A stretch of DNA of 64,000 bases from Geminicoccaceae bacterium. Lineage in GTDB: Bacteria > Pseudomonadota > Alphaproteobacteria > Geminicoccales > Geminicoccaceae. The notes below the pieces were generated by a model. It made no database searches. It was not told the DNA's origin and saw only the letters and a program-made list of their open reading frames with translations. Below are positions 9,233 through 21,791 of this stretch, piece after piece (the first letter of the stretch is position 1; each line of letters opens with the position of its first letter). A program made the position numbers and the translations under genes. The DNA lies in NCBI GenBank assembly GCA_028279345.1, contig JANQNY010000086.1, forward strand, positions 1 to 64,000, given 5' to 3'.

Positions 9233-10344
9233 ATGCAGGTCAACATCGAACGGTCCGACTTCCTAGCGATCCTCAGCCACGCACAGAACGTGGTGGAACG
9301 TCGGACGACGATCCCCATCCTTGGCAATGTCAGGCTCGATACCGCAGAGGGACGCTTGAACCTGACGGCAACCGATCTCGAGCTGACGTTGCACGAGGCG
9401 GCCAAGGTCGAGGTTCTGCGAGCGGGCAGCACCACGTTGCAAGCGCACCGTCTGTTCGATGTCGTGCGCAAATTGCCGGAGGGTGCTCAGGTTCAGTTGG
9501 CCGTCGATGCCGATCGCTCCGAGGCACGGATCTCCGCCGGGCGCAGCATTTTCGATCTGCCGACGCTGCCGGCCGGCGACTTTCCGTCGACCAGCGCCGA
9601 CAGCTTCGAGCGCAGCTTCAAACTCGGCGCTCAGGACCTCGCCCGGCTCATCGACAAGGCGCGTTTCGCGATGTCGACAGAGGAGGCGCGCTACTATCTC
9701 AATGGCCTCTTCCTGCACACCGTTGAGAACGGTGGAGCCGAAAAGCTCCGCGGCGTCGCCACCGACGGGCATCGCCTCGCGCGTGTCGAGATCCCGCTGC
9801 CCGAGGGGGCCGCTGGCATGCCGTCGATCATCATCCCCAGAAAGGCGGTTGCCGAGATCCGGAAACTCATCGACGGTGCCGAAGACCTGCATGTCTCGCT
9901 GTCTGCAAGCAGGATCCAGGTACGTGTTGGCGAGGCGACGCTGCTTTCGCGCCTCATCGACGGCACCTTCCCCGATTACGAGCGGGTCATCCCGCAGGGC
10001 AACGACAAGCGGGCCGTCGTCGATCGTGACGCCTTGAGCCAGGCGGTCGATCGGGTGTCGACGATCGCCACGGAGAAGACCCGCGCCGTCAAGCTGTCGT
10101 TCAAGAGTGGCCGCATGACCGTGTCCGCGATCAGCTCGGAGGCCGGACGCGGTCAGGACGAGCTCGACGTCGCCTTTTCCGACGCACCGATCGAAATCGG
10201 CTTCAACGCGCGTTACATCCTGGAAATGTTGCAGCAGATCTCCGGAGATCACGTGGAACTGGAGATCGCGAGCCCGTCGCAGCCCACACTGGTGCGCGAC
10301 CCCGGTGACGCCGGCACGGTCTACGTGCTCATGCCGATGCGCGT

Positions 10345-10348
<4 letters not shown>
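9233..10348 (+). CDS. dnaN: DNA polymerase III beta subunit (sliding clamp)
   Basis: Forms the ring clamp that tethers DNA polymerase III and other repair proteins to DNA. The 371-residue length equals three clamp repeats. Conserved segments include RRTTIPILGNVRL near residue 22, ATDLEL, and FAMSTEEARYYLNGLFLH in the middle repeat, RLIDGTFPDYERVIP at the start of the third, and the C-terminal VYVLMPMRV that ends nearly all DnaN proteins (usual form YVLMPMRL). The stop overlaps the recF start. Confidence 0.97.
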
Positions 10349-13897
<3,549 letters not shown>

Positions 13898-13922
13898 AGC
13901 CAGCGATCCGCGGGAGCGAGGC

Positions 13923-14678
13923 ATGCGCAAGCTCTTCGTCGTCGGGATGGGCGCCGGCTCAGTCGGGCATCTGACCCTCGATGCGGTGGACACGTTGCGC
14001 GCCGTCGACGTCGTGTTCGTCCTGGAGAAAGCCGGCGCGGGCAAGGACGAACTCGGCCGGCTGCGCCGCGAGCTGCTGGAGCGCGTCGTGCCTGAGGGAA
14101 CAGTTCGGCTGGAAGTGGCGCCGAGCCCGGAGCGCACGATCGACGAGGCGGCCTACGGTGCGGGCATCGAGGACTGGCGCCGGTCGCGTGCGGCAGTCGT
14201 CGAGGAGCTGATCGTCGAGCGCATGGCCGAGGGCGAGGCGGGAGCGTTCCTCGTTTGGGGTGATCCGTGCCTCTATGACGGCACGATCCAGATCCTCGAG
14301 GACCTGCAGGGGCGCGGGCTCGATCTGGCCTTCGAGGTTGTTCCCGGCATCTCCAGCGTGCAGGCGCTCACCGCCCGCCATCGCGTAACGCTCAACCGCA
14401 TCGGCGAGAGCGTCACCATCACCACCGCGCGACAGCTCGCCGCAACTGCGCCCGGGACGATCACCAACAGCGTCGTCATGCTCGACGGCCGAGCGGCCTT
14501 CAAAAAGCTCGCCGAGAGCGATCTCGACATCTACTGGGGTGCCTATCTGGGCACGGCGGACGAGGTGCTGGTGGCGGGGCCCTTGCGCGAGTGTGCGAGG
14601 GAGATCGAGCAGCTCATCGAGCGCGAGCGTCGGCGGAAAGGTTGGATCATGGACACCTACCTCCTGAGACGCCCCTGA
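13923..14678 (+). CDS. cobF: Precorrin-6A synthase (deacetylating)
   Basis: Aerobic cobalamin pathway methyltransferase that methylates C-1 of precorrin-5 with loss of the acetyl group, giving precorrin-6A. The 251-residue protein has the tetrapyrrole methylase fold: VGMGAGSVGHLTLDAV at the N-terminus, the SAM loop LVWGDPCLYDGTIQIL near 110, and VVPGISSVQALTARH near 140 followed by LNRIGE, a pattern specific to CobF among the family. No other cob gene is in the window, so it is separated from the main cluster. It follows gyrB by 25 nt. Confidence 0.9.
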   Translation: MRKLFVVGMGAGSVGHLTLDAVDTLRAVDVVFVLEKAGAGKDELGRLRRELLERVVPEGTVRLEVAPSPERTIDEAAYGAGIEDWRRSRAAVVEELIVERMAEGEAGAFLVWGDPCLYDGTIQILEDLQGRGLDLAFEVVPGISSVQALTARHRVTLNRIGESVTITTARQLAATAPGTITNSVVMLDGRAAFKKLAESDLDIYWGAYLGTADEVLVAGPLRECAREIEQLIERERRRKGWIMDTYLLRRP

Positions 14679-14751
14679 AGGATGCGGACGGAACAGCGTC
14701 GTGCTTGCGTCGCGTCGGCGTGGCGACCATAGATGCCGGTTAGCTCATTGC

Positions 14752-14779
14752 GCCGGAGCGCGCTGAAGAACGCTCCGGC
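14752..14779 (+). promoter_or_regulatory. Perfect 9-bp hairpin upstream of a small membrane-protein gene
   Basis: GCCGGAGCG and CGCTCCGGC pair exactly around a 10-nt loop. The hairpin ends 32 nt before the ATG at 14812 and lies 74 nt after cobF. No U-run follows, so it may be a terminator for cobF or a leader structure. Confidence 0.4.
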
Positions 14780-14811
14780 ATCAATCAACGAGGCAAACCA
14801 GGGAGTGCTGG

Positions 14812-14934
14812 ATGGACGAGACCCACTGGCTGCTGATTCTCTTGGTCCTCGCCTTGATCTGGGCCACGCGCGCCTTGCCGGACCCGGTCCTCAAGTTCGT
14901 CCGGCGCCGCACGACGCGCTCGAAGCACGACTGA
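14812..14934 (+). CDS. Predicted 40-residue single-pass membrane protein
   Basis: A short frame beginning MDETHWLLILLVLALIW: an acidic N-terminus, a hydrophobic helix over residues 6-18, then a strongly basic tail (VRRRTTRSKHD). The distribution of charge predicts N-out/C-in orientation. A GGGAG Shine-Dalgarno sits 9-14 nt before the ATG. I do not recognise the family and assign no function. The gene lies alone between cobF and the BtpA-family gene. Support is the SD, the helix and the charge pattern; without comparative data it remains a prediction. Confidence 0.5.
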   Translation: MDETHWLLILLVLALIWATRALPDPVLKFVRRRTTRSKHD

Positions 14935-15019
14935 GACGGCGGACGCGCACGAGAGGCTTGCAGGCGCGGCGCCGACCGGCTTCTAAGGCGCGTGTCCGTC
15001 CGAGGTTCGCTTCACCGAC

Positions 15020-15862
15020 ATGACGCCCCAGCCTGTCGCCAAGCCGCGGCCCTGCGCCGTCACCGAGCTGTTCGGTCGCAAGAAGGCGATCATCGGCGTC
15101 ATCCACTGCCTGCCGCTCCCAGGCGCCCCCGAACACGAGGGTCGGCCCATGGCGGCGATCGTCGACCACGCGCTAGCCGAGGCCGAACGCTACCGAGCTG
15201 CGGGCGTCGACGGGCTTATCGTCGAGAACCACGGCGACATTCCCTTCGCCAAGCCCGAGCACCTGGGCCCGGAGACCGCCGCCGCCATGGCCGTGATCAC
15301 CGATCGCGTGCGGACCGCGGCGGGCCTACCGGTCGGTGTCAACGTGCTCGCGAATGCCGCTACGCAAGCCCTGGCAGTCGCTGTCGCTGGCGGTGCCGGC
15401 TTCATCCGCGTCAACCAGTGGGCCAACGCGTACGTCGCCAACGAAGGCCTTATCGAGGGGCCAGCAGCGGCCGCCTTGCGCTACCGTGCGCAGCTCCGCG
15501 CCCACCAGGTGCGGGTCTTCGCCGACGTCCACGTCAAGCACGGTGCCCACGCGATCACCGCCGACCGGACGATCGAGGAACTCGCGCGCGACGTCGCGTT
15601 CTTCGAAGCCGACGTCACCATCGCCACGGGTCAGCGCACCGGCGATTCGGCAACGCTCGACGAGCTCAGGACGATCAAGGAGGCGACGGAGCTGCCCGTC
15701 GTCGTCGGCAGCGGCGTCACGATCGACAATGTCCGTGACATTCTGAGCCTCGCCGACGGGGTCATCATCGCTTCGTCCTTGAAGCGCGACGGCGTCTGGT
15801 GGAACGAGGTCGATCCGGAGCGTGGAGCCGCCTTTATGGCGGAAGTCCGCCGGTTGCGCTGA
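15020..15862 (+). CDS. BtpA/SgcQ-family TIM-barrel protein
   Basis: A 280-residue member of the BtpA family. BtpA in cyanobacteria affects photosystem I accumulation and SgcQ in E. coli is an orphan sugar-cluster protein; the enzymatic reaction is not established. Family features visible are IIGVIHCLPLPGAP near residue 24, DGLIVENHGDIPF, VGVNVLANAA, GFIRVNQWANAYV, a FADVHVKHGAH strand and the phosphate-binding end VVVGSGVTIDNV with DGVIIASSLKRDG. Bacterial members occur far outside phototrophs, so no photosynthesis is implied. Confidence 0.85.
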   Translation: MTPQPVAKPRPCAVTELFGRKKAIIGVIHCLPLPGAPEHEGRPMAAIVDHALAEAERYRAAGVDGLIVENHGDIPFAKPEHLGPETAAAMAVITDRVRTAAGLPVGVNVLANAATQALAVAVAGGAGFIRVNQWANAYVANEGLIEGPAAAALRYRAQLRAHQVRVFADVHVKHGAHAITADRTIEELARDVAFFEADVTIATGQRTGDSATLDELRTIKEATELPVVVGSGVTIDNVRDILSLADGVIIASSLKRDGVWWNEVDPERGAAFMAEVRRLR

Positions 15863-15894
15863 CCGATGCCGCCGACCCTGCACGCCAGCTGCCT

Positions 15895-16770
15895 CTAGCG
15901 AGGCGTCACCAACGTGGCGCATCTTGGAGGCAGATCGGCCATCCTGAGCGGGGGCTTGGGCGGTGTGGTCGATGGCTGCCAGGGTTCGTCGGTGAACCAC
16001 CAGGCGAGCTCGGCACCGCAGCCATCGCCGGGCGGCGGTGGGTCCTGATCGCGGCAACCGACGCTGCCGGCAGGGCAGGCGAGCCGGACATGGAAATGGT
16101 AGTGGTGACCCCACCACGGGCGCACCTTGCGCAGCCAGTCCCGCTCGTCGCCAGCGCGGGCGCAGAAGCCCCGTTTGATCGCCGGGTGCACGAAGATCCG
16201 TGCGACCTCGGGATCGCGCGCAGCGGTCTTGACGACCTCCAAGGCGCCGAATGAATCGAAGGCTGCCCAGTCGAGCTCGCGCGTGCCCGTCTGAAGCAAC
16301 GAGACGGCGCTGACGTTCTCCCGCGCCGCGTAGTCGAAGGGCGCTGCCGGCGCCGGCTTGAACCAGATGTCGGCATCGAGCCCGATCTGATGCGAGCGGT
16401 GGCCGGTGCGCATCGGCCCGCCGCGCGGCTGCGCCATATCGCCCACGAGGAGACCCGGATGACCACGGGTGCGCAGCTCGGCGGCCAGACGCTCCACATA
16501 GGCGACCAGCGAGGGATGCCCCCAATGCCGGTTGCGCGACGGCCGCATGGTCTGAAAGCCGGCGCCGGCTTCGGCGAGCGGTACGCCGCCGACGAGGCAA
16601 CCGCGCGCATAGCTCCCCAAGGCTTGTGGGGCGTCGCTCGACGGACGCTCGATACCGCCGAAGAGCTCCTTGGCGGGCGGCTGGGCTTGCGCGTTTGCCG
16701 CTACTAGGCACGTCATGATCGCCGTCAGCATCAACCCCTGCGCACCTCGCCGCATCATCACCTCCACCAT
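15895..16770 (-). CDS. mepA: Penicillin-insensitive murein endopeptidase (MepA, LAS metallopeptidase)
   Basis: Periplasmic zinc enzyme that cuts D-Ala-mesoDAP cross-links in peptidoglycan. The 291-residue precursor starts with a basic stretch and hydrophobic signal ending AANAQAQ. MepA signatures follow: HWGHP, LLVGDMAQPRGG, the zinc-binding GHRSHQIGLDADIWF, RIFVHPAIK and the terminal HHYHFHVRL, which supplies the remaining zinc and catalytic histidines. Several cysteines (C57-, CxxxxGCRD-type) fit the disulfides known in MepA. It is transcribed away from the Zur-like gene with about 150 nt between the likely starts. Confidence 0.93.
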   Translation of the reverse strand: MVEVMMRRGAQGLMLTAIMTCLVAANAQAQPPAKELFGGIERPSSDAPQALGSYARGCLVGGVPLAEAGAGFQTMRPSRNRHWGHPSLVAYVERLAAELRTRGHPGLLVGDMAQPRGGPMRTGHRSHQIGLDADIWFKPAPAAPFDYAARENVSAVSLLQTGTRELDWAAFDSFGALEVVKTAARDPEVARIFVHPAIKRGFCARAGDERDWLRKVRPWWGHHYHFHVRLACPAGSVGCRDQDPPPPGDGCGAELAWWFTDEPWQPSTTPPKPPLRMADLPPRCATLVTPR

Positions 16771-16917
16771 TGAATGGCGAGAGAAGGCGAGATCGCGTGG
16801 GCGCCGTCAAGCGGTTGACCCGACGGCTCGTCCTGCCCACGGGACGCGAACACCTTCGGTGGCTAGAGCGTGGAACCGGGCACCCGAGCAGCGACATCCA
16901 CATCGAGTGCGACCGTC

Positions 16918-17394
16918 GTGGCGCGCGCAGAACGATGGTGCAGCAGCCGCGGCCAGCGGTTCACGTCGCTGCGCCGCCGAATGCTGGAAACCCAAGCGGG
17001 GGCCGACCAGCCGCTTGGCGCCTACGACATCATCACAAGGCTGGCGGCGGCGGACGGCCGTGTGGCACCGCCGACGGTCTACCGCGCGCTGGATTTTCTC
17101 GTCGGTCAGAGCTTCGCGCATCGCGTTTACAGCAAGAGCGTCTTCGTCGTCTGCCGCGCAGGCGATGTGCCGCACCACGCGGCCCTCCACCTCTGTCGGG
17201 CGTGCGGCCGGGTGGTGGAGGTCCCCTGTGATTTGCTCGATCATCAGGTCGTCGCGCGCGCAGTGGGCGCCAGCTTCTCCGTCGAGACACTGGCGGTAGA
17301 GGTGCGTGGCCCGTGCGATGCTTGCAGCGAACGAGCGCGGAGTGGTGCGGCGTTTTCCGCAGCATTTGCGGCGAAGTGGCGGCGACCGGATTGA
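16918..17394 (+). CDS. zur: Fur-family regulator, Zur type
   Basis: Zinc-sensing repressor by family resemblance. From GTG 16918 it reads MARAERWCSSRGQRFTSLRRRMLE (helix start), then GAYDIITRL, APPTVYRALDFLV (recognition helix) and a C-terminal half with HHAALHLCRACGRVVEV and a late CDAC pair, giving the CxxC..CxxC structural zinc site. The PPTVYRALDFL-FAHR wording is that of alphaproteobacterial Zur rather than Fur or PerR. The frame also allows a GTG at 16870 (16 more residues, not conserved). No znuABC lies nearby. It faces mepA, a zinc enzyme. Confidence 0.82.
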   Translation: MARAERWCSSRGQRFTSLRRRMLETQAGADQPLGAYDIITRLAAADGRVAPPTVYRALDFLVGQSFAHRVYSKSVFVVCRAGDVPHHAALHLCRACGRVVEVPCDLLDHQVVARAVGASFSVETLAVEVRGPCDACSERARSGAAFSAAFAAKWRRPD

Positions 17395-17443
17395 CGCGGT
17401 GGCGCCGATCGTCGATCGATGTCGCGCCAAACCTGGGAGAGCG

Positions 17444-17833
17444 ATGGTGTTGAAGCTTGCGGGGTGCTTGATCATTGCAGCGGCGACTTGGGCGCTGCCA
17501 CTGAGTTCGGCTTCGGCGACCGTGGACCCGTCGGACTTCGTGGTCGAGGATGCCAGCGTGCTGGTGCAGCTCTGCAGCGTCCCCGAGGATCACGAGTATT
17601 ACGCTGAGGCGATACACATGTGCCACGGCTTCGTCAGCGGCGTTGCACAATACGCCTTTCTCCTGCTCGGCTCGGCAGAGGTGCAGTTGATCTGCTATCC
17701 GGACTCGCCTCCTTCGCGGACGGAGGCGATTGGCGAGTTCGTGACCTGGATGGGTACGCGTACAGACCTGGCGAATGCGGAGGCGAGCGAAGCCGTGGTC
17801 CGTTTCATGGAGGAGCGGTTCCCCTGCAACTGA
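17444..17833 (+). CDS. Secreted Rap1a/Tai-family protein
   Basis: A 129-residue protein with a cleavable signal (MVLKLAGCLIIAAATWALPLSS, then ASA). The mature part matches the Rap1a/Tai domain pattern: an LCS near residue 43, a MCHGFVSGVAQYAF helix, a Cys-Tyr-Pro turn (ICYPDSPPS), an IGEFVTWM helix and the terminal RFMEERFPCN; the four cysteines form the fold's two disulfides. Rap1a is an immunity protein against type VI amidase effectors in Serratia, but orphan members are very common in alphaproteobacteria and no effector gene is nearby, so immunity function is not claimed. I chose ATG 17444 because the signal peptide starts there. Confidence 0.75.
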   Translation: MVLKLAGCLIIAAATWALPLSSASATVDPSDFVVEDASVLVQLCSVPEDHEYYAEAIHMCHGFVSGVAQYAFLLLGSAEVQLICYPDSPPSRTEAIGEFVTWMGTRTDLANAEASEAVVRFMEERFPCN

Positions 17834-17865
17834 GTTCCACGAGAGCTTTCCTTTGGAGACTGGAT

Positions 17866-18090
17866 ATGCCGAAACTTGCGAAGGGCGTTGTGCTGGCTTC
17901 CGCGCTTGCGATAGCCGGTTGTGCGGATCTGACCACGACGCAGCAGCGGACGTTGACGGGCGGTGCGGCCGGTGCGGCGGCAGGAGCAGGCATCGGGGCG
18001 CTCGCTGGTGACGCCGCGCTCGGGGCGGCCATCGGCGGTGCCATCGGGACCGCTGGCGGCTACCTGTTCAGTAAGAGCCAGGGCGAGTAG
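17866..18090 (+). CDS. Glycine-zipper lipoprotein, 74 residues
   Basis: Starts MPKLAKGVVLASALAIAGC, a lipoprotein signal with lipobox AIAGC (Cys19). The mature part is almost entirely glycine-zipper sequence, with repeated GAAAGA, GIGALAG and GAAIGGAIG steps, ending GYLFSKSQGE. Proteins of this YMGG/OmpA-like zipper type sit in or at the outer membrane; a specific role is not known. Start ATG has GGAGAC 6-11 nt upstream. It follows the Rap1a/Tai-like gene by 32 nt and is followed by a strong hairpin. Confidence 0.8.
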   Translation: MPKLAKGVVLASALAIAGCADLTTTQQRTLTGGAAGAAAGAGIGALAGDAALGAAIGGAIGTAGGYLFSKSQGE

Positions 18091-18106
18091 GAGCCACATT
18101 ATCGCC

Positions 18107-18141
18107 GCGGCGACGACGGGATATCGTCCGTTCGTCGCCGC
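18107..18141 (+). terminator. Hairpin after the glycine-zipper gene
   Basis: GCGGCGACGA (18107-18116) and TCGTCGCCGC (18132-18141) form a perfect 10-bp stem with a 15-nt loop, 16 nt after the stop codon. There is no U-run, so it may stabilise the mRNA end or assist termination. The remaining bases to 18366 hold no gene I can support. Confidence 0.45.
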
Positions 18142-18366
18142 CCCGGCTCGATATGGCCGCCCGATGCCGACGGAGCGTTGGCGGGCGGTCATGCGCCGTG
18201 GTTGGACCCAAACGCGCGCGGCGTGAGCGCAGCCCGAATGCGACTGTCGTCGATGCGACGCACGTGCCCCGGGGGTATTGCCGAACGGCCGTGAGCATGA
18301 AAGACCAAGGCGGCGTTGACGCGCTCGCCAATCGAGCGCCAAGCCGAACGAGGGAGGGCTTCATCC

Positions 18367-19212
18367 GTGAGCGATTCCGAAACGCCGATCCTGCGCCTGG
18401 TGGAAGAGGTCCCGCACGCCCTGAACCACTCGGACGCATTTGAAGCTGCTTTAGCAGGGCGCCGCCCAGCGGTGTTTCTGGACTATGACGGCACGCTGAC
18501 ACCGATCGTGCAGCGGCCGGAGCTCGCTATCCTCTCCGACCGTGGCCGCCAGGTGGTGTCGGAGCTGGCGACGCGGCTGCCGACCGCGGTGGTGAGCGGT
18601 CGCGACCGTCCCGACGTCGAACGTCTCGTGGCACTCGACGAGCTCACCTATGTTGGCAGCCATGGCTTCGACATCGTCGTTCCGGGCGGGCGGCAGGTCG
18701 ACAATCCCATCGCCGGTGATTTCACACCGCTGCTCGACGAAGTCGAGGCGAAGTTAGTGGAAGGGCTCGGCCCGATTCCGGGTGCGCAAGTGGAGCGAAA
18801 AAAGTTCTCCATCGCGGCACACTATCGAAATGTCGCCGATGCCGACTATGCGCGTTTCCGCGAAGTTCTCGATGGCGTCGTTAACGATCACGATGGCATC
18901 AAGGAAAAAACCGGCAAGAAGGTCTTCGAGCTGCAGCCCAAGCTGGATTGGGACAAGGGCAAGGCGGTGCTCTGGTTGCTCGAGGCATTGGAGATCAACC
19001 ACAACGACGGTGTGCCGATCGACGATATCGTGCCGATGTTCTTTGGCGACGACGTCACGGACGAGGATGCCTTTGGTGCGCTTCAAGGTCAGGGCCTTTC
19101 GGTCATCGTTTCAGACCGCGAAGACGAAGGCACCGGCCGCCGTACGGCCGCCAGCTTTCGCGTCTACGACACCGAGGAGTTGTTGACCCTGCTCGAGCGC
19201 CTCAAACCTTAG
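18367..19212 (+). CDS. otsB: Trehalose-6-phosphate phosphatase
   Basis: HAD-superfamily phosphatase converting trehalose 6-phosphate to trehalose. Motif I is [12 protein letters not shown] (nucleophile Asp in DYDGT, near residue 39), motif II lies in AVVSGRDR, and motif IV is [12 protein letters not shown] near 226. The GSHGFDI and [15 protein letters not shown] segments are typical of OtsB. I use GTG 18367 (281 residues) because it is preceded by GAGGGAGG; the frame is open further up. otsA is not in the window, whereas a GH65 gene follows by 72 nt, suggesting linked trehalose or related disaccharide metabolism. Confidence 0.93.
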   Translation: MSDSETPILRLVEEVPHALNHSDAFEAALAGRRPAVFLDYDGTLTPIVQRPELAILSDRGRQVVSELATRLPTAVVSGRDRPDVERLVALDELTYVGSHGFDIVVPGGRQVDNPIAGDFTPLLDEVEAKLVEGLGPIPGAQVERKKFSIAAHYRNVADADYARFREVLDGVVNDHDGIKEKTGKKVFELQPKLDWDKGKAVLWLLEALEINHNDGVPIDDIVPMFFGDDVTDEDAFGALQGQGLSVIVSDREDEGTGRRTAASFRVYDTEELLTLLERLKP

Positions 19213-19284
19213 CGCCGCGGCAACGGAAGTACGTTCCTCCTGGGCACCGAGGTGCCTCAATGGCTTGGATGGGGAGACCGCGCG

Positions 19285-21711
19285 ATGGGCGACTGGAGCC
19301 TGAGCTACGACGCCTACGACCCCAAGGCACAGGGGCTGCGCGAGGCGCTATGCACCCTGGGCAATGGGAAGTTCTGCACGCGCGGCGCGTTCGCCTTCGA
19401 ATCGGCTGGCGACGTGCACTATCCGGGCACCTACTTGGCGGGTGGCTACAACCGTTTGGCGACGCCGATCGCGGACCGCGAGGTGGTCAACGAAGACCTC
19501 GTCAACTTCCCGAACTGGCTCTGCCTAACCTGGCGCCCCGTCGACGGGGCGTGGTTCGCGGTCGACGCAGTCGAGGTACTGGCGTTTCGCCAGGAACTGG
19601 ATCTGCGCCAGGGGTTGTTGACCATCGAGTTGCGGGTGCGCGACGACGCCCAGCGTGAGACCCAGCTCGTCGAGCGGCGCCTCGTCAGCATGGCGAACCC
19701 GCACTTGGCGGGCATCGAGCTGCGCATTACGCCGCTCAACTGGTCGGGCTCGATCGAGGTCGCCTCGGCACTGGACGGACGCGTCATCAACTACGGTGTC
19801 AAGCGCTACCGCGACCTCGCCAGCCACCACCTCAACGTCATCGACTGTGGCCACTTCCTGGGTGAGCTTGCCGGCGAGAACATGATCTCGCTCCTGGTCG
19901 AGACCACGCAGTCGCGGCTGGTGGTGGGTGAGGCGGCACGTACGCGCCTCTTCCGTGATGGTCGGCGTCTGGATGCTCAGCCGACCGCGAAGGACGAGCC
20001 GAACTTCCCGCGCCAGGTCTTCGCCTTCGGCGGGCACGAGGGTGAGGAGACCCGCGTCGAGAAGGTGGTAGCTCTTTACAGCTCGAAGGACAGCGCCATC
20101 TCGGAGCCAGGCGTGGCGAGCCGCGAGCTGGTTGACGAGGCACCGGACTTCGACGTGCTGCTGGCGCAGCACGCGCGCGCCTGGGCCGGCTTGTGGCGGC
20201 GCTGCGATGTCGAGACGGTGAGCGACGAGCCGGACATGCAGATGATCGTGCGACTGCACATCCTGCAGCTCCTCCAGACGACCTCGCCACACACGATCGA
20301 CGTCGACGCCGGCACGCCAGCGCGTGGCTGGCACGGCGAGGCCTATCGCGGGCACGTCTTCTGGGACGAACTCTACATCCTGCCGTTCCTCGACAACCAC
20401 TATCCGGAGATCGCCAAGGCGCTCCTGCGTTATCGTGGTCAGCGGCTCGAGAAGGCGCGCTCGGCCGCCGCGCACGCCGGTCACCAGGGGGCGATGTACC
20501 CCTGGCAGAGCGGCAGCGACGGTCGCGAAGAGAGTCAGATCATGCACCTCAACCCGCAGTCGGGACGGTGGGTGCCGGACTACAGCTGGCAGCAACGTCA
20601 TGTGAATCTGGCGATCGCCTACAACATGTGGGCGCACTATCAGATCACCGGCGACCGGGCGGCGCTCGAAACGGGCAATGCCGACGTCATCGTCGAGATC
20701 GCACGGCTGTTCGCATCGCTCGCCAGTTGGAACCCCGATCGCGAGGGCGGCCGCTACGAGATCCACCAGGTGATGGGTCCGGACGAGTTCCACGAGGCCT
20801 ATCCCGATTCGGAAGAGCACGGCCTCAAGAACAACGCCTACACCAATGTCATGGTGTCATGGCTCATGGAGACCGCGCTCGAGGTGATCGACACGCTCGA
20901 CGACGAGCCGCGCGCCGACCTCCTGATGCGCCACGACATTACCCAGGAGGAGCGCGACCTCTGGGAGACGATGAGCCGGCGGATGTACGTGCCGATCCAC
21001 GGCGACAACATCGTGAGCCAGTTCGAGGGGTATGGCGACCTGCTCGAGTTCGACTGGGAGGGGTATCGCGCCAAATATCCCAGCATCCAGCGCCTCGATC
21101 GGATCCTCGAGGCCGAGGGCGATACGGCCGACCGCTACAAGCTCGCCAAGCAGGCCGACATGCTGATGCTCTTCTACCTGTTCGACGAGCCGACGGTCGA
21201 GGCGCGGATGCGGCGGCTGGGCTACGAGCTGCCTGACGGCTGGATGGACGCCAATATCAACTACTACCTCCACCGCACGTCGCACGGGTCGACGCTGAGC
21301 TTTCTCGTGCATGCCTGGGTCCTGGCGCGGCACCGCCCAGAGGAGGCATGGGAGTATTTGCTGAAGGCGCTGAGCAGTGACGTTAGCGACATCCAGGGCG
21401 GAACGACCGCGGAAGGTATCCACTTGGGCCTCATGGCCGGCACCGTCGATCTCATCCAGCGGGGCCTCACCGGGCTGCAGGTGCACGACGACAAGCTGGT
21501 CTTCGACCCGCGCCTGCTCGGCTCGCTACGGAAGATCAGCACGCGCCTGCAGATCTTCAGGCACTGGGTCAGCATCGAGGTCACGCCGGATTCGCTGACG
21601 CTCGAGTTCGACGAGCGTTGGCGGCGCCGGGCGGACCGCATTGCCGTCGACGTTCGGGGCAACATGACTGAATTCGAGCCGGGCGTTCGCAAGACCGTCG
21701 CGCTGAGCTGA
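19285..21711 (+). CDS. Glycoside hydrolase family 65 protein (disaccharide phosphorylase type)
   Basis: A 808-residue GH65 enzyme. The N-terminal beta-sandwich begins LSYDAYDPKAQGLREAL and holds GNGKFCTRGAF and YPGTYLAGGYNR, typical substrate-pocket motifs. The (alpha/alpha)6 catalytic domain has RGHVFWDELYILPF and the general acid Glu501 in QVMGPDEFHE; phosphorylases bind phosphate in the later HRTSHGSTLSFLVHA region, where the HGSTLS wording is present here, favouring a phosphorylase over a hydrolase. The substrate (trehalose, maltose, kojibiose, nigerose or a phosphate ester) cannot be read off. Start ATG 19285 follows GGATGGGGAG; the frame extends 11 codons upstream to GTG 19252. Directly downstream of otsB. 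Confidence 0.88.
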   Translation: MGDWSLSYDAYDPKAQGLREALCTLGNGKFCTRGAFAFESAGDVHYPGTYLAGGYNRLATPIADREVVNEDLVNFPNWLCLTWRPVDGAWFAVDAVEVLAFRQELDLRQGLLTIELRVRDDAQRETQLVERRLVSMANPHLAGIELRITPLNWSGSIEVASALDGRVINYGVKRYRDLASHHLNVIDCGHFLGELAGENMISLLVETTQSRLVVGEAARTRLFRDGRRLDAQPTAKDEPNFPRQVFAFGGHEGEETRVEKVVALYSSKDSAISEPGVASRELVDEAPDFDVLLAQHARAWAGLWRRCDVETVSDEPDMQMIVRLHILQLLQTTSPHTIDVDAGTPARGWHGEAYRGHVFWDELYILPFLDNHYPEIAKALLRYRGQRLEKARSAAAHAGHQGAMYPWQSGSDGREESQIMHLNPQSGRWVPDYSWQQRHVNLAIAYNMWAHYQITGDRAALETGNADVIVEIARLFASLASWNPDREGGRYEIHQVMGPDEFHEAYPDSEEHGLKNNAYTNVMVSWLMETALEVIDTLDDEPRADLLMRHDITQEERDLWETMSRRMYVPIHGDNIVSQFEGYGDLLEFDWEGYRAKYPSIQRLDRILEAEGDTADRYKLAKQADMLMLFYLFDEPTVEARMRRLGYELPDGWMDANINYYLHRTSHGSTLSFLVHAWVLARHRPEEAWEYLLKALSSDVSDIQGGTTAEGIHLGLMAGTVDLIQRGLTGLQVHDDKLVFDPRLLGSLRKISTRLQIFRHWVSIEVTPDSLTLEFDERWRRRADRIAVDVRGNMTEFEPGVRKTVALS

Positions 21712-21791
21712 CGAACGGCCGCTGGCGACTCAAGGGGTGCACGCATGGGTTGATGACGAAGCGACCTGAGACGGTCTAACGTTGTGGCGTT

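Noticed and set aside
16771-16869. Zur box in the mepA-zur gap
   Set aside because: No AT-rich palindrome of the known Zur pattern is visible in these GC-rich bases.
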